A model generated the notes under the pieces. That model made no database searches. It was given only the letters and a program-made list of their open reading frames with translations, and had not been told where the DNA came from. 64,000 bases of DNA from NCBI GenBank assembly GCA_013339685.2, contig CM023481.1, positions 75,722,121 to 75,786,120 on the forward strand, read 5' to 3'. A program made the translations under genes and the position numbers. Origin of the DNA: Hyalomma asiaticum. Taxonomy: Eukaryota; Arthropoda; Arachnida; Ixodida; Ixodidae. Positions 55,771 to 64,000 of this stretch are shown here, piece by piece; position 1 is the first letter of the stretch, and the number at the start of each line of letters is the position of its first letter.

Positions 55771-56544
55771 TACCGCATTTACTCACGTAATTTATGCACT
55801 TTTGCGATTTTAGAGCTCCGAAAAGGGGGTGCACAAATTATGCGGAGATTTCGCGAACACATTCGAAATAACGTGTAATATAATGTAACGCGCGCGTTAT
55901 ATGGTAACTCTTTTGGATACGATCTCTTGTAACACTAAAAAACACTGGTGTAAGAGAATACGGCTGCTCCAGGGACACTTTTCGCAGTCTTTTTGTGTTG
56001 AGAGCGCAGCACGTAGAAGGGTTTACGGGCCACCCGCTGATGGCCACCGAAATAGCGCGTATGCCAGCGCTATCTCGGCAGCGGAGTGACACTCCCGTCC
56101 CCCCCCCCCTCGCGTCTTTTCATGCTCGTTAAAGACGGGTGGAGCGTTTCCTCTGATTCGACGGCAGGCGCCCTGATCGGGGTGATGTTATCGCCCTCCG
56201 AGCGACGGAGATGGGCCAGGGTCGTTTGATCTCTGCTTCAGCCGTTTTCTTCACCCCCACTCGCCTGCTTTTATTCTAGCGACCATACTTTGGGCTTCAG
56301 GGGCTTTCGGAGAAAAGGATCGGAAAAAGGGACATTGCACTCACAGTCCCTTTTGCGTATGACTGCGCGCGCCTGCGCAACGAGGGGCGCGGCTGTCGAA
56401 AGTCTGTCCATGCGCACGTGCCGGCGAGCTGGCTCAGGTGGGACGGGGAGCACAAGATATGTGAGGATTTTTTTTGTAAAGCTGGTTAAATATTAGGGGT
56501 GCACAAATTATGCGAGGGCACAAATTATGCAGGTAAATACGGTA
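55771..56544. mobile_element. Putative TIR element (TACCGTATTTAC ends)
   Basis: The ends are TACCGCATTTACTCACGTAA and, as the complement of the right end, TACCGTATTTACCTGCATAA, followed inside both by GTGCACAAATTATGC-type blocks (about 55831 and 56499). A CA microsatellite lies just left (55735-55760). A minus frame of 84 codons (GIRAISVAISGWPVNPSTCC) could be a remnant of an element protein. TA flanks are possible but not certain. Confidence 0.55.
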
Positions 56545-56567
56545 TACATACATACACAATGTAAGTT

Positions 56568-56647
56568 ACTGATGTTGCAGTTTGGGACCCCCTTCCGGTC
56601 AAAGACCCAAGCTCGCCCCCGAAAAAAATTTCCAGCTACGCCACTGG
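56568..56647. mobile_element. Right-end fragment of the CAGTGGCGTAG hAT family
   Basis: Ends in AAAAAATTTCCAGCTACGCCACTG, the terminal sequence of the elements at 8674 and 14741, preceded by a C-rich run. Confidence 0.55.
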
Positions 56648-56654
56648 TTCAGCA

Positions 56655-57022
56655 CAGCCTACTAAGCTCCAAGTGCTTGGCAGAATTCCGCTCGGTGTGC
56701 CGGCTCGATTTGTAGAGCTTGTGGGATGCGGTGTCGCAGGAACGACGCATCCCGACATGAAACGTAACAACGTTTATTAACGTGTTAGCAGCGGCGGGGC
56801 GAGCATGCCGACGCTGCGCTCGAACGGTTAGAAAAACAATGAATCGTCTTGCGAGCTTGCAGCCAAGTTTTGTAGGCATCGTCGGTGACGTATGCCTCAG
56901 ATGATTCTCGGCGCTGTGGCTTATCAGATTGTGGTGCGCACTGTGCAGCCAGTGTCGCGCCGAGCGCAATGATAGCGAGGTGGAGGCTGCGTGGAAAACC
57001 ACGCAGATTGTGTCGCCACATC
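56655..57022 (-). repeat. Probable 3' LTR of a gypsy element
   Basis: On minus, a purine tract GCAGGGGGGTGA at about 57035-57024 precedes TGTGGCGACACAATC, the layout of a polypurine tract and LTR start. The LTR end is not located. A hAT fragment abuts near 56650. Confidence 0.45.
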
Positions 57023-57046
57023 ACCCCCCTGCGGAGTGCAGAGCCT

Positions 57047-58865
57047 TCAGGGTCTGTAGAAATCTGGGAGGCGTACCAGACGTCCAGAGCACGTCGTGAA
57101 ATGAGCGGGCTGTGACGTTGGCGGCTGTGGAAGGATGCCAGTGGAAGGAGTAGCGCTGCCCGGTTCGTTCGCGGCGATGTATGCGGGCTTGAGTCCGTCA
57201 ATCGAGATGAGGACGTCGTTCCTGTTCAGGCGCAGAGTGAAGTTCTTGTCGTCGCGATGGACGACTAGGTAGGGTCCGCTGTAGGGTGGCTGGAAAGACT
57301 GGCGGACGGTGTCGTCGCGGAGGAACGCATGCGTGCACGATGCCAGCTCCCTGAACACAAAAGGTGTAGGCTTGCTGTGGTGGGCTGCAGGTGACAGGTG
57401 TAAGGTGGCGATGGTGCGTCGGAGCCGGTCGACGAAGTCGGTGGGGTCTGACGTCGTAGTGCTGGAAGGCAGAGCTGCGAGAAATTCACCTGGGAGGCGG
57501 AGTGGTTCCCCGTATACGAGCTCTGCTGGTGTGGCTTGGATGTCCGGCTTGAAGGTGGCGCGAAGACCGAGGATGACAGCTGGGATGGCCTCGAGCCAGG
57601 TTGAGTCAGGGTGGCACATAATGGCTGCCTTGAACTGTCGGTGGAAACGCTCGATCATTCCGTTGGCGCAGGGGTGGTAACTGGTGGTCCTCAAGCGTTC
57701 AAAACCGATAGTCAGTCCGAGGAGCCTGAACAGGTGCGACTCGAACTGTCGTCCTTGGTCGGCGGTTACACGACGGGGGGCGCCGAAACGAGCAATCCAG
57801 CCGGTGAAGAAGGCCGAGGCGACGGCTTCCACAGTGATTCCCTCGAGGGGCCATGCCTCGGGCCATCGGGTGTACCGGTCGATGGCGGTGAGGCAGTAGC
57901 GGTAGGGTCCAGCCGGGGGAAAGGGTCCTATGATGTCGAGGTGCACGTGCTCGAACCGACCAGAGGGCTGGGGGAATGTTCCGAGTGGGGACGTGACGTG
58001 CCTGGTGATTTTAGCGCGTTGGCAGCGAATGCAGGAGCGCGCCCACGTGCGACAATCCCGCTGCATGGAGGGCCAAACATAGCGGTCAGCCACAAGGCGT
58101 GTAGAGGCGCGTATGCCGGGACGGCTGAGGTTGTGGAGCTGGTCAAAAAGACCACGGGGATGGGACAGGGGCACATAGGGCCTGCTTCGTCCTGTCGACG
58201 TGTCGCAACAGATTGTGGTTGTCGACCCAGGAATGGGGACTTCCTGTAGCTGAAGTGAGGACGTGCCCTTGCGAAGTTCCTGCAGTTCGGCGTCCGTGGT
58301 CTGAGCCTCGGTGAGGACGTCTGCTGTTATCTGCACTGAGCTGATGGTGGCTACACGTGAAAGCGCGTCGGCGACCACGTTGTCTTTCCCGCTGACATGT
58401 TGGATGTCGGTGGTGAACTGTGCGATGAACGAGAGTTGGTTCTGCTGAACAGGCGGGAGTTTGTCGCGACGTTGAGAGAAGGCGTAGGTAAGAGGCTTGT
58501 GGTCGGTATAGATGGTGCAGTTCTGTGCTTCGAGAATATGGCGAAAGTGTTGCACTGCTTTATAAATCGCCAGAAGTTCTCTGTAGTAGGCTGGCAAATT
58601 TGTCGGGGCGGTGGTCGTGGTTCTGTCAGTGGAACTTGCGGCTGAAGGGGTCGTTTTCGGAGTTGCGAGTTTTTTTGGAGAAGAAGTCCAAGGGATGCCA
58701 GGTGCCGTCCACGCGTTGCATGAGGGCGGTGCCGATGGCGAAGCTAGATGCGTCCGTGAAGAGTCCCAAGGGAGCGTCTGGCACGGGGTGGGTGAGGAGC
58801 GTGGCGGTGCAGAGGGTGGCTTTGCATTCTTCGAAGGTTTTCGCTAACGGCGGTGTCCACGTGAC
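57047..58865 (-). pseudogene. Gypsy RNase H and integrase fragment
   Basis: 516 open codons end at 57047. RNase H part: YYRELLAIYKAVQHFRHILE, CTIYTDHKPLTYAFSQRRDK and VADALSRVA. Integrase: a degenerate zinc finger (HNLSRPGIRAS ... CIRCQRA), core HLDIIGPFPPAGP, VTADQGRQFES and Glu in GMIERFHRQFK, then a tail PYSGPYLVVHRDDKNFTLRL. Upstream to 58865 the start of RNase H (LGLFTDASSFAIGTAL and HPLDFFSKK) is present in another frame, so one frameshift lies near 58640. A LINE 3' end at 58866 cuts the element. The rest of pol would lie past the window edge if the LINE is a simple insertion. Confidence 0.85.
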
Positions 58866-58989
58866 GGGTTGGTTTTATTTTATTTATTTTTTATTTAGTA
58901 CATACTGCAGACCACATTGTGGTCCTTGCAGGACGGGCATACATAAGTGTACACAAAACCAACAACTATAAGAAATGTTTATACATTCA

Positions 58990-60243
58990 TACGCATAAGC
59001 ACAATTCAAAAGAACGTAGTAGAATACAAAAGAATATAAAGAAAAGGCACAGAAAAGCACATGTAAATCAGATAATCACAAGTTCTACGGTGCGGGCAGA
59101 GAATTCCATTCTGAAACGGTCCGTGGAAAAAAAGAAAACTTGTATGCGTCTGTTCTAGCATAGATAGGTGTTAGTGCGTCAGTGCGATGGTGTCGTGTCT
59201 GCCTTGTAAGAAGAGGACTTACATAAAGTGAAGGGTCGAGGATGAACTTGTGGTTGATTAGATTATGTAGGAAATCGAGTCGGTAGTGCTGTCTTCTTAG
59301 CTGAAGAGAAGGAATGTCATTAGACAACATAAGTTGAGACGGGGAGTCCGAACGTTTATATTTGGAGTAAATGAAACGAAGCGATTTTCTTTGAATTCTT
59401 TCAAGTTTGTTGATTTTGTTTTTAGTATACGGATCCCAGGCGACGCAGGCGTATTCTAGTTTAGGACGTATATAGGTCAGGTAACAGAGTAACTTGACGT
59501 TTGAAGGAGAATTTCTAAGTTTGTGTCGTAGATAAGTTAGCTTACGGAATGCAGCAGAACATGTGTTCTCTATATGAAGGTTCCAAGAAAAATTGTTTGT
59601 GAAGGTTACGCCAAGGTATTTATAATTCTCAACTTATTTTAACGGAACAGACCCCATTGAGTACACGTAATTGAGCGGATTCTTTTTATGCATTATGCGT
59701 AGCGAGACTGTTTTTTCGGTATTTGCAGCCATGCCCCATTTTTCGCACCACAGTGATATGTTATTCAAGCTGAAATCTAGTTCCCTCTGATCTACCACAG
59801 ACTTAATTGCACGAAACACAACACAGTCATCCGCGAACAGTCTTATTTGAGTTCCAGGAGTGACGACGGTGACGATGTCATTAATATATAAAAGAGAGAG
59901 CAAAGGGCCCAAAAGGCTACCCTGGGGGACACCTGAAGTGACTGGTAGATAGCCCGAGCTGTGACCATCAACTGAAACATACTGTTTACGGTTATTCAGA
60001 TAGTCTGCGATCCAAGAAATTAAGATATCTGGCAGGTTTATGTTTCTTAGCTTTAGAATTAATTTTTCGTGAATTACCCTATCGAAGGCTTTACTAAAAT
60101 CCAAAAACACAGCATCAATTTGACCATTAGCATCCGAAGCTTTTGCAAATGAATCGATTACTACTACTAATTGTGTGACAGTGGAACAGCCCTTTCTGAA
60201 ACCATGTTGACAAGCGGTTAGTATCGAGTTTTCTTCCAGAAAT
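58990..60243 (-). pseudogene. LINE reverse transcriptase second half and tail
   Basis: It continues the frame at 62310. Blocks are LTACQHGFRKGCSTVTQL, VFLDFSKAFDRVIH (motif A), SGVPQGSLLGPLL, RLFADDCVVFRAI (catalytic Asp pair, about 59845) and WGMAANTEKT. A TAA after SMGSVPLK at 59634 is followed by an open continuation (VENYKYLGVTF, RPKLEYACVAWDPY, LERIQRKSLRFIY). The tail ends FSFFPRTVSEWNSLPA at about 59090, where a one-base shift alters the last residues. Confidence 0.88.
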
Positions 60244-60473
60244 TCACTAATGCGATAGTAGGACAGACTGCTGGGCTAGTTGGTTATGCATCGCGGAATG
60301 ATCAACTTAGCGCGAAAACACACGGACACGAGAAGAAACGAAACAGACAGGACGGGCGCTACTACCAACTGTTTATTGTGAAAACACCCACCGACGTATA
60401 TATGCGTCTTAACGCATGCGCAAACAAACACTTCAAGGAAGGATCGAGGAACCAAAGGTTTAACAAGGATAAA

Positions 60474-61258
60474 TCAGGCAACAGTCTGCATGAGACGATA
60501 TTCTGATGAATGCAAACTTATCGAAGCGGCGCTGATACAGATCTGCTCATTTTTCTTGATATGAAAGGCTTCTAACGCCAGCCGAGCTGTGCAGCTCCTG
60601 CTTTTGCCTAGGATTCTTGTCTCCTTGAATCTAGGCTCACAATCGCATGCAGTTATATGCGCAACTAAATGTGCGTGCTTGTCTTCCTTCTTTGTTACCT
60701 TTAGAGCATGCTCCCTAAGACGGTCGTTCAGGCATCTTTCTGTTTGGCCGATGTAAATCCTCCCGCAGGACAAAGGAATCGAATACACGACTCCTATTGA
60801 GCACTTTGAGAGGGGAGACTCGTGCTGCGTCGTGCACCCTTGGGGTCCTCTAGCACAAATGCGAGGACAAAGCTTCTGTAGCTTATTAGGCGCGGAAAAA
60901 ACCAGAGGGACGTTGTGTCTGCCAGCCACCTTCTTGAGATTATGCGAAAGTGCATGTATATAAGGCATTACCTCTGGCCTGGCTTTCACGCGCTCGGTTT
61001 GAGTGCAATCCCTTCGTGCTCCAGACTTCAGTCTTTGCAGGAGGGACTCAGCCACAGCCACTACAACCATCGAAGGGAAGCCCGCTGCCAAAAGGCGGTC
61101 GACTTGATGCATAAAACTATCCTGCATGCGATGCGAGCAAGATTTCCGGAGCGCAGAATCCATACACTGTAACGCTATACCTCTTTTTATCGTCTTAGAA
61201 TGGCCGGAGTCGTAGGGTAACAGTCCTTTCTTGACGCGTGGAAAATATGCCCAACACA
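60474..61258 (-). CDS. PLE linker and GIY-YIG endonuclease, left arm
   Basis: 261 open codons on minus, 5'-truncated at the palindrome centre. Starts in the RT thumb (CWAYFPRVKKGLLPYDSGHS), then linker (VMPYIHALSHNLKKVAGRH, VFSAPNKLQKLCP) and nuclease (GVVYSIPLSCGRIYIGQTE, CLNDRLREHAL, a CDCEPRF motif, LALEAFHIKKNEQICIS with the catalytic Glu). It ends at a TGA-type stop near 60474. Without the RT core it can provide only the nicking domain, and it has no clear start codon near the arm edge. The domain is intact. Confidence 0.82.
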
Positions 61259-61330
61259 CGTGACCAACACTGAATGCTAACTGTAAGTCTAACTGTGTTG
61301 CTCTAACTGTGTTGCTAACTGAATGCTAAC
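61259..61330. repeat. Centre of the PLE palindrome
   Basis: 72 bp containing repeats of GAATGCTAACTGT (61272 and 61321) and CTAACTGTGTTGCT (two copies). It looks like a patched or slipped junction between the two arms. Confidence 0.85.
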
Positions 61331-61332
61331 TG

Positions 61333-62115
61333 TGTTGGGCATATTTTCCACGCGTCAAGAAAGGACTGTTACCCTACGACTCCGGCCATTCTAAGACGAT
61401 AAAAAGAGGTATAGCGTTACAGTGTATGGATTCTGCGCTCCGGAAATCTTGCTCGCATCGCATGCAGGATAGTTTTATGCATCAAGTCGACCGCCTTTTG
61501 GCAGCGGGCTTCCCTTCGATGGTTGTAGTGGCTGTGGCTGAGTCCCTCCTGCAAAGACTGAAGTCTGGAGCACGAAGGGATTGCACTCAAACCGAGCGCG
61601 TGAAAGCCAGGCCAGAGGTAATGCCTTATATACATGCACTTTCGCATAATCTCAAGAAGGTGGCTGGCAGACACAACGTCCCTCTGGTTTTTTCCGCGCC
61701 TAATAAGCTACAGAAGCTTTGTCCTCGCATTTGTGCTAGAGGACCCCAAGGGTGCACGACGCAGCACGAGTCTCCCCTCTCAAAGTGCTCAATAGGAGTC
61801 GTGTATTCGATTCCTTTGTCCTGCGGGAGGATTTACATCGGCCAAACAGAAAGATGCCTGAACGACCGTCTTAGGGAGCATGCTCTAAAGGTAACAAAGA
61901 AGGAAGACAAGCACGCACATTTAGTTGCGCATATAACTGCATGCGATTGTGAGCCTAGATTCAAGGAGACAAGAATCCTAGGCAAAAGCAGGAGCTGCAC
62001 AGCTCGGCTGGCGTTAGAAGCCTTTCATATCAAGAAAAATGAGCAGATCTGTATCAGCGCCGCTTCGATAAGTTTGCATTCATCAGAATATCGTCTCATG
62101 CAGACTGTTGCCTGA
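61333..62115 (+). CDS. PLE linker and GIY-YIG endonuclease, right arm
   Basis: The plus-strand mirror of 60474-61258. From the first ATG at 61426 the 229 encoded residues are identical to the left arm, and the third-frame reading (85 codons opposite) is identical too, so the DNA is essentially the same. All nuclease motifs are intact. Thumb sequence upstream of the ATG is open back to the centre. Confidence 0.85.
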   Translation, partial: CWAYFPRVKKGLLPYDSGHSKTIKRGIALQCMDSALRKSCSHRMQDSFMHQVDRLLAAGFPSMVVVAVAESLLQRLKSGARRDCTQTERVKARPEVMPYIHALSHNLKKVAGRHNVPLVFSAPNKLQKLCPRICARGPQGCTTQHESPLSKCSIGVVYSIPLSCGRIYIGQTERCLNDRLREHALKVTKKEDKHAHLVAHITACDCEPRFKETRILGKSRSCTARLALEAFHIKKNEQICISAASISLHSSEYRLMQTVA

Positions 62116-62309
62116 TTTATCCTTGTTAAACCTTTGGTTCCTCGATCCTTCCTTGAAGTGTTTGTTTGCGCATGCGTTAAGACGCATATATACGTCGGTG
62201 GGTGTTTTCACAATAAACAGTTGGTAGTAGCGCCCGTCCTGTCTGTTTCGTTTCTTCTCGTGTCCGTGTGTTATCGCGCTAAGTTGATCATTCCGCATCA
62301 CTAATGCGA

Positions 62310-64000
62310 GTTGCGACTATGTGCTCAAAAATTTTGCAGCATGACGACGTCAGTGATATAGGGCGATAATTCTGTAGTAGCGATGGATCGCCTTTCTTAA
62401 AGACTGGGACAACTCGAGCCATCCTCCAATCACTAGGTACCTTTGAACATAACAGTGATTTTCTGAATAACACAACCAAGAATTTGGCAATAGTTTCGGC
62501 GTATCGCCTAAGGAACACATTGGGGATATTATCAGGGCCAGGAGTTGTTTTGGTTTTCAAATTTAACAACATATTCACAATGCCGTGGTATGAAATGAAG
62601 TTCGCCTCGTGGTGTTCAAACATTTCAGAATCTAGCGGTAATACTGAACTTGTACTGGTAAATACGCTATGAAAGTAATCGTGGAAATGTTGTGCGATAG
62701 CATTTAAATTGTTAATAATGGTTCCGTTTATTGCGATTTCCATGACAGACTTCTTGCTTTCGCCCAGGTATTCCCAAAACTTATCCGGCTCGTTCTTTAT
62801 AAAGTTGGGCAATGTTTTCATAAAATATAGATCTTTCGAATCGCGTACAGCGCATGCTAGCTTTTTTTGTAATTCACTGATGATCCCCGTACGCGCATGC
62901 TTCTTTGCTCGTTTGATTTTGTGCTTCAATTGAATTATACCGCGCGTCATCCAAGGGGTACTTTTATTGACTTTCTTAGATTTAGTTGGTATGAATGTTT
63001 CTATGCAATGATTACGCATTGTAGTAAAAGTTGACCGTAGTGCACACACATCACCGCCGCTATCAGCAAAGCCTATAAGACAGGTTTCCATGTAGTCAAC
63101 CACGCTGGCGTCATCAGCTCTCGAATAATCTTTAATAGCTATGGTTTGAGGAATTTTGCGAACAGCAGTCTTGACGATGGATACAGAAACAGCAACAAGG
63201 AAATGATCTGATAAACCATCTTCAATTGACACAGTATGCTCAGAAAAGGCACGGTTTAAAAATACAATGTCTAATACCAAACTGGACGACCCTTGCACAC
63301 GAGTGGGTTCATCGACCACTTGGATTAGATCATGTGTTAGCATAATGTCGAAAATAATGTTAGCGTTTTCATCACTCTTATTGTCTGCTTGGAGGAGCTC
63401 CCAATTAACACCAGGCAAGTTCAGGTCGCCAATCAATAAAATTTTCTTGTTTTGGTAAGAAGACATGTGCTTTTGTAGCTTAATCAGGTAGTCTGGAGTA
63501 GCATCAGGTGGCCTGTAACATGCGTATAGCACAAAGCAATGGCTCCAACATGATAACTTGACACATAAACACTCCAAATCGGGAGTGTCACCGATAAGCG
63601 TTCCTACTATCTGTTCTTTAACAAGAATGGCTACGCCCCCGCCTCTGTGTATTCTGTCTTTACGAAAAACTTTGAAATTAGGAGGAAAAACTAGTTCATT
63701 TGTTATATCACTATGCAGCCAAGTTTCCATTATGATGCCAATGTGTGGATCATGCTGTAGCAATTGAATTTCAAGTATATCCGTCTTGTTCACTACGCTA
63801 CGAGCATTTAAATTGATGATGCGCAGGTGTTTTTCTTTGCCTGGAAGTGAATTTCCGTAGGATGGACGGTTGATTTCTAAACACGGAAGCTTCGAAACAA
63901 TGCTTTGGCAATCGGCGGAACCAGTATCTACTTTAGAGTTAGCGCGTGACGACGAGTGGTTGGGCGGCGTGGTTTTTCTTCGTCGTTTTTTTGAACAACT
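62310..64000 (-). CDS. LINE endonuclease and first half of reverse transcriptase (partial, both ends)
   Basis: An open frame from the window edge to 62310 without a stop. AP-endonuclease motifs: LRIINLNARSVVNK (about 63800), GIIMETWL, RIHRGGGVAILVK, YACYRPPDATPDYL, LIGDLNLPGVNWE, LDIVFLNR and IEDGLSDHFLV (final Asp-His). A linker STPWMTRGIIQLKHKIKRA follows, then RT fingers (TTPGPDNIPNVFLR, VVPVFKKGDPSLLQNYRPIS). The PLE truncates it, adding a short spurious end at 62288. The nuclease nicks target DNA for primed reverse transcription. The N-terminus lies outside the window. Confidence 0.88.

Larger units (their letters stand above)
60256..62297. mobile_element. Palindromic Penelope-like insertion
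   Basis: It is inserted in the LINE RT with a 12-bp target duplication TCACTAATGCGA (60244-60255 and 62298-62309). A 37-bp unpaired tail (60256-60292) is followed by arms 60293-61258 and 61331-62296, each 966 bp and aligned without gaps, and a 72-bp centre. The only difference I saw is at 60316/62273. Each arm holds the same 3' part of a PLE, from the RT thumb to the 3' UTR, in opposite orientation. Tails of this length next to inverted units are known for PLEs. Confidence 0.93.
58866..64000 (-). mobile_element. CR1/L2-like LINE, split by a PLE
   Basis: Minus strand. The 3' end at 58866 has an A/T-rich tail (AAATAAAAAATAAATAAAAT on minus) inside gypsy sequence. The ORF2-like frame enters from beyond the window at 64000 and covers endonuclease, RT and C-terminal tail. 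It is interrupted by the PLE at 60256-62297 and by one in-frame stop at 59634. It is otherwise well preserved, so the copy is probably young. Confidence 0.88.

Noticed and set aside
58525..58971. A 148-codon plus-strand frame
   Set aside because: It is antisense to the gypsy RNase H region and crosses the LINE border at 58866.
1..64000. CRISPR array, operon or bacterial contamination
   Set aside because: No regular short repeats with unique spacers, and no prokaryotic gene arrangement. Introns, LINEs and PLEs indicate a eukaryote.

Overview
The window looks like a piece of arthropod genome, most probably an ixodid tick. I infer this from the mix of repeats: a RNase H-bearing I-clade LINE, CR1/L2-like LINEs, an RTE-like LINE, many Penelope-like elements (PLEs) with GIY-YIG endonucleases, short-LTR Ty3/gypsy elements and tRNA-derived SINEs of the kind described in ticks. 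I recognise no ordinary host gene. Almost everything that can be supported is transposable-element DNA, much of it nested. A 100-base run of N at 23547-23646 marks an assembly gap.

Region 1 (1-8465). A LINE 3' end carries a 143-bp palindromic PLE-derived insertion. A complete 5.8-kb PIF/Harbinger transposon (634-6431) with a TAA target duplication and two convergent genes is inserted in an RTE-like LINE 3' fragment. A decayed LINE endonuclease fragment follows.

Region 2 (8466-20160). One I-clade LINE lies on the minus strand. It was hit by two copies of the same roughly 5-kb non-autonomous hAT element in opposite orientations, each with its own 8-bp target duplication (CAAGAAAG and CTATGTTT). 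The second copy was later invaded by a 1.55-kb element with 13-bp terminal inverted repeats (TIRs).

Region 3 (20161-34500). Mostly unassigned sequence up to about 24.9 kb, then a 1.6-kb hAT element with GTAACT-rich ends and CCACACCC duplications, a PLE fragment between inverted repeats, a LINE with a CATC tail, and a second copy of the 13-bp-TIR element.

Region 4 (34500-45400). A nearly full PLE with an uninterrupted 681-codon frame; a non-autonomous LTR element whose only gene is an intact 431-codon, very basic, cysteine-containing protein after a short gag-like start; and a complete gypsy element (41030-45364, TSD CAAAC) with a gag frameshift and a damaged RNase H.

Region 5 (45400-58865). 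Small non-autonomous DNA elements, diverged tandem repeats, several gypsy fragments, a SINE, and a PLE copy whose 5' half is inverted relative to its 3' half.

Region 6 (58866-64000). A long CR1/L2-like LINE on the minus strand, interrupted by one stop codon and by a PLE insertion made of two 966-bp arms in almost perfect inverted repeat, flanked by a 12-bp target duplication.

The proteins here serve element mobility (reverse transcriptases, endonucleases, integrases, a Harbinger nuclease and its Myb-like partner) and do not form a cellular pathway. The nesting gives a relative order of insertions that can be read directly from the target duplications.
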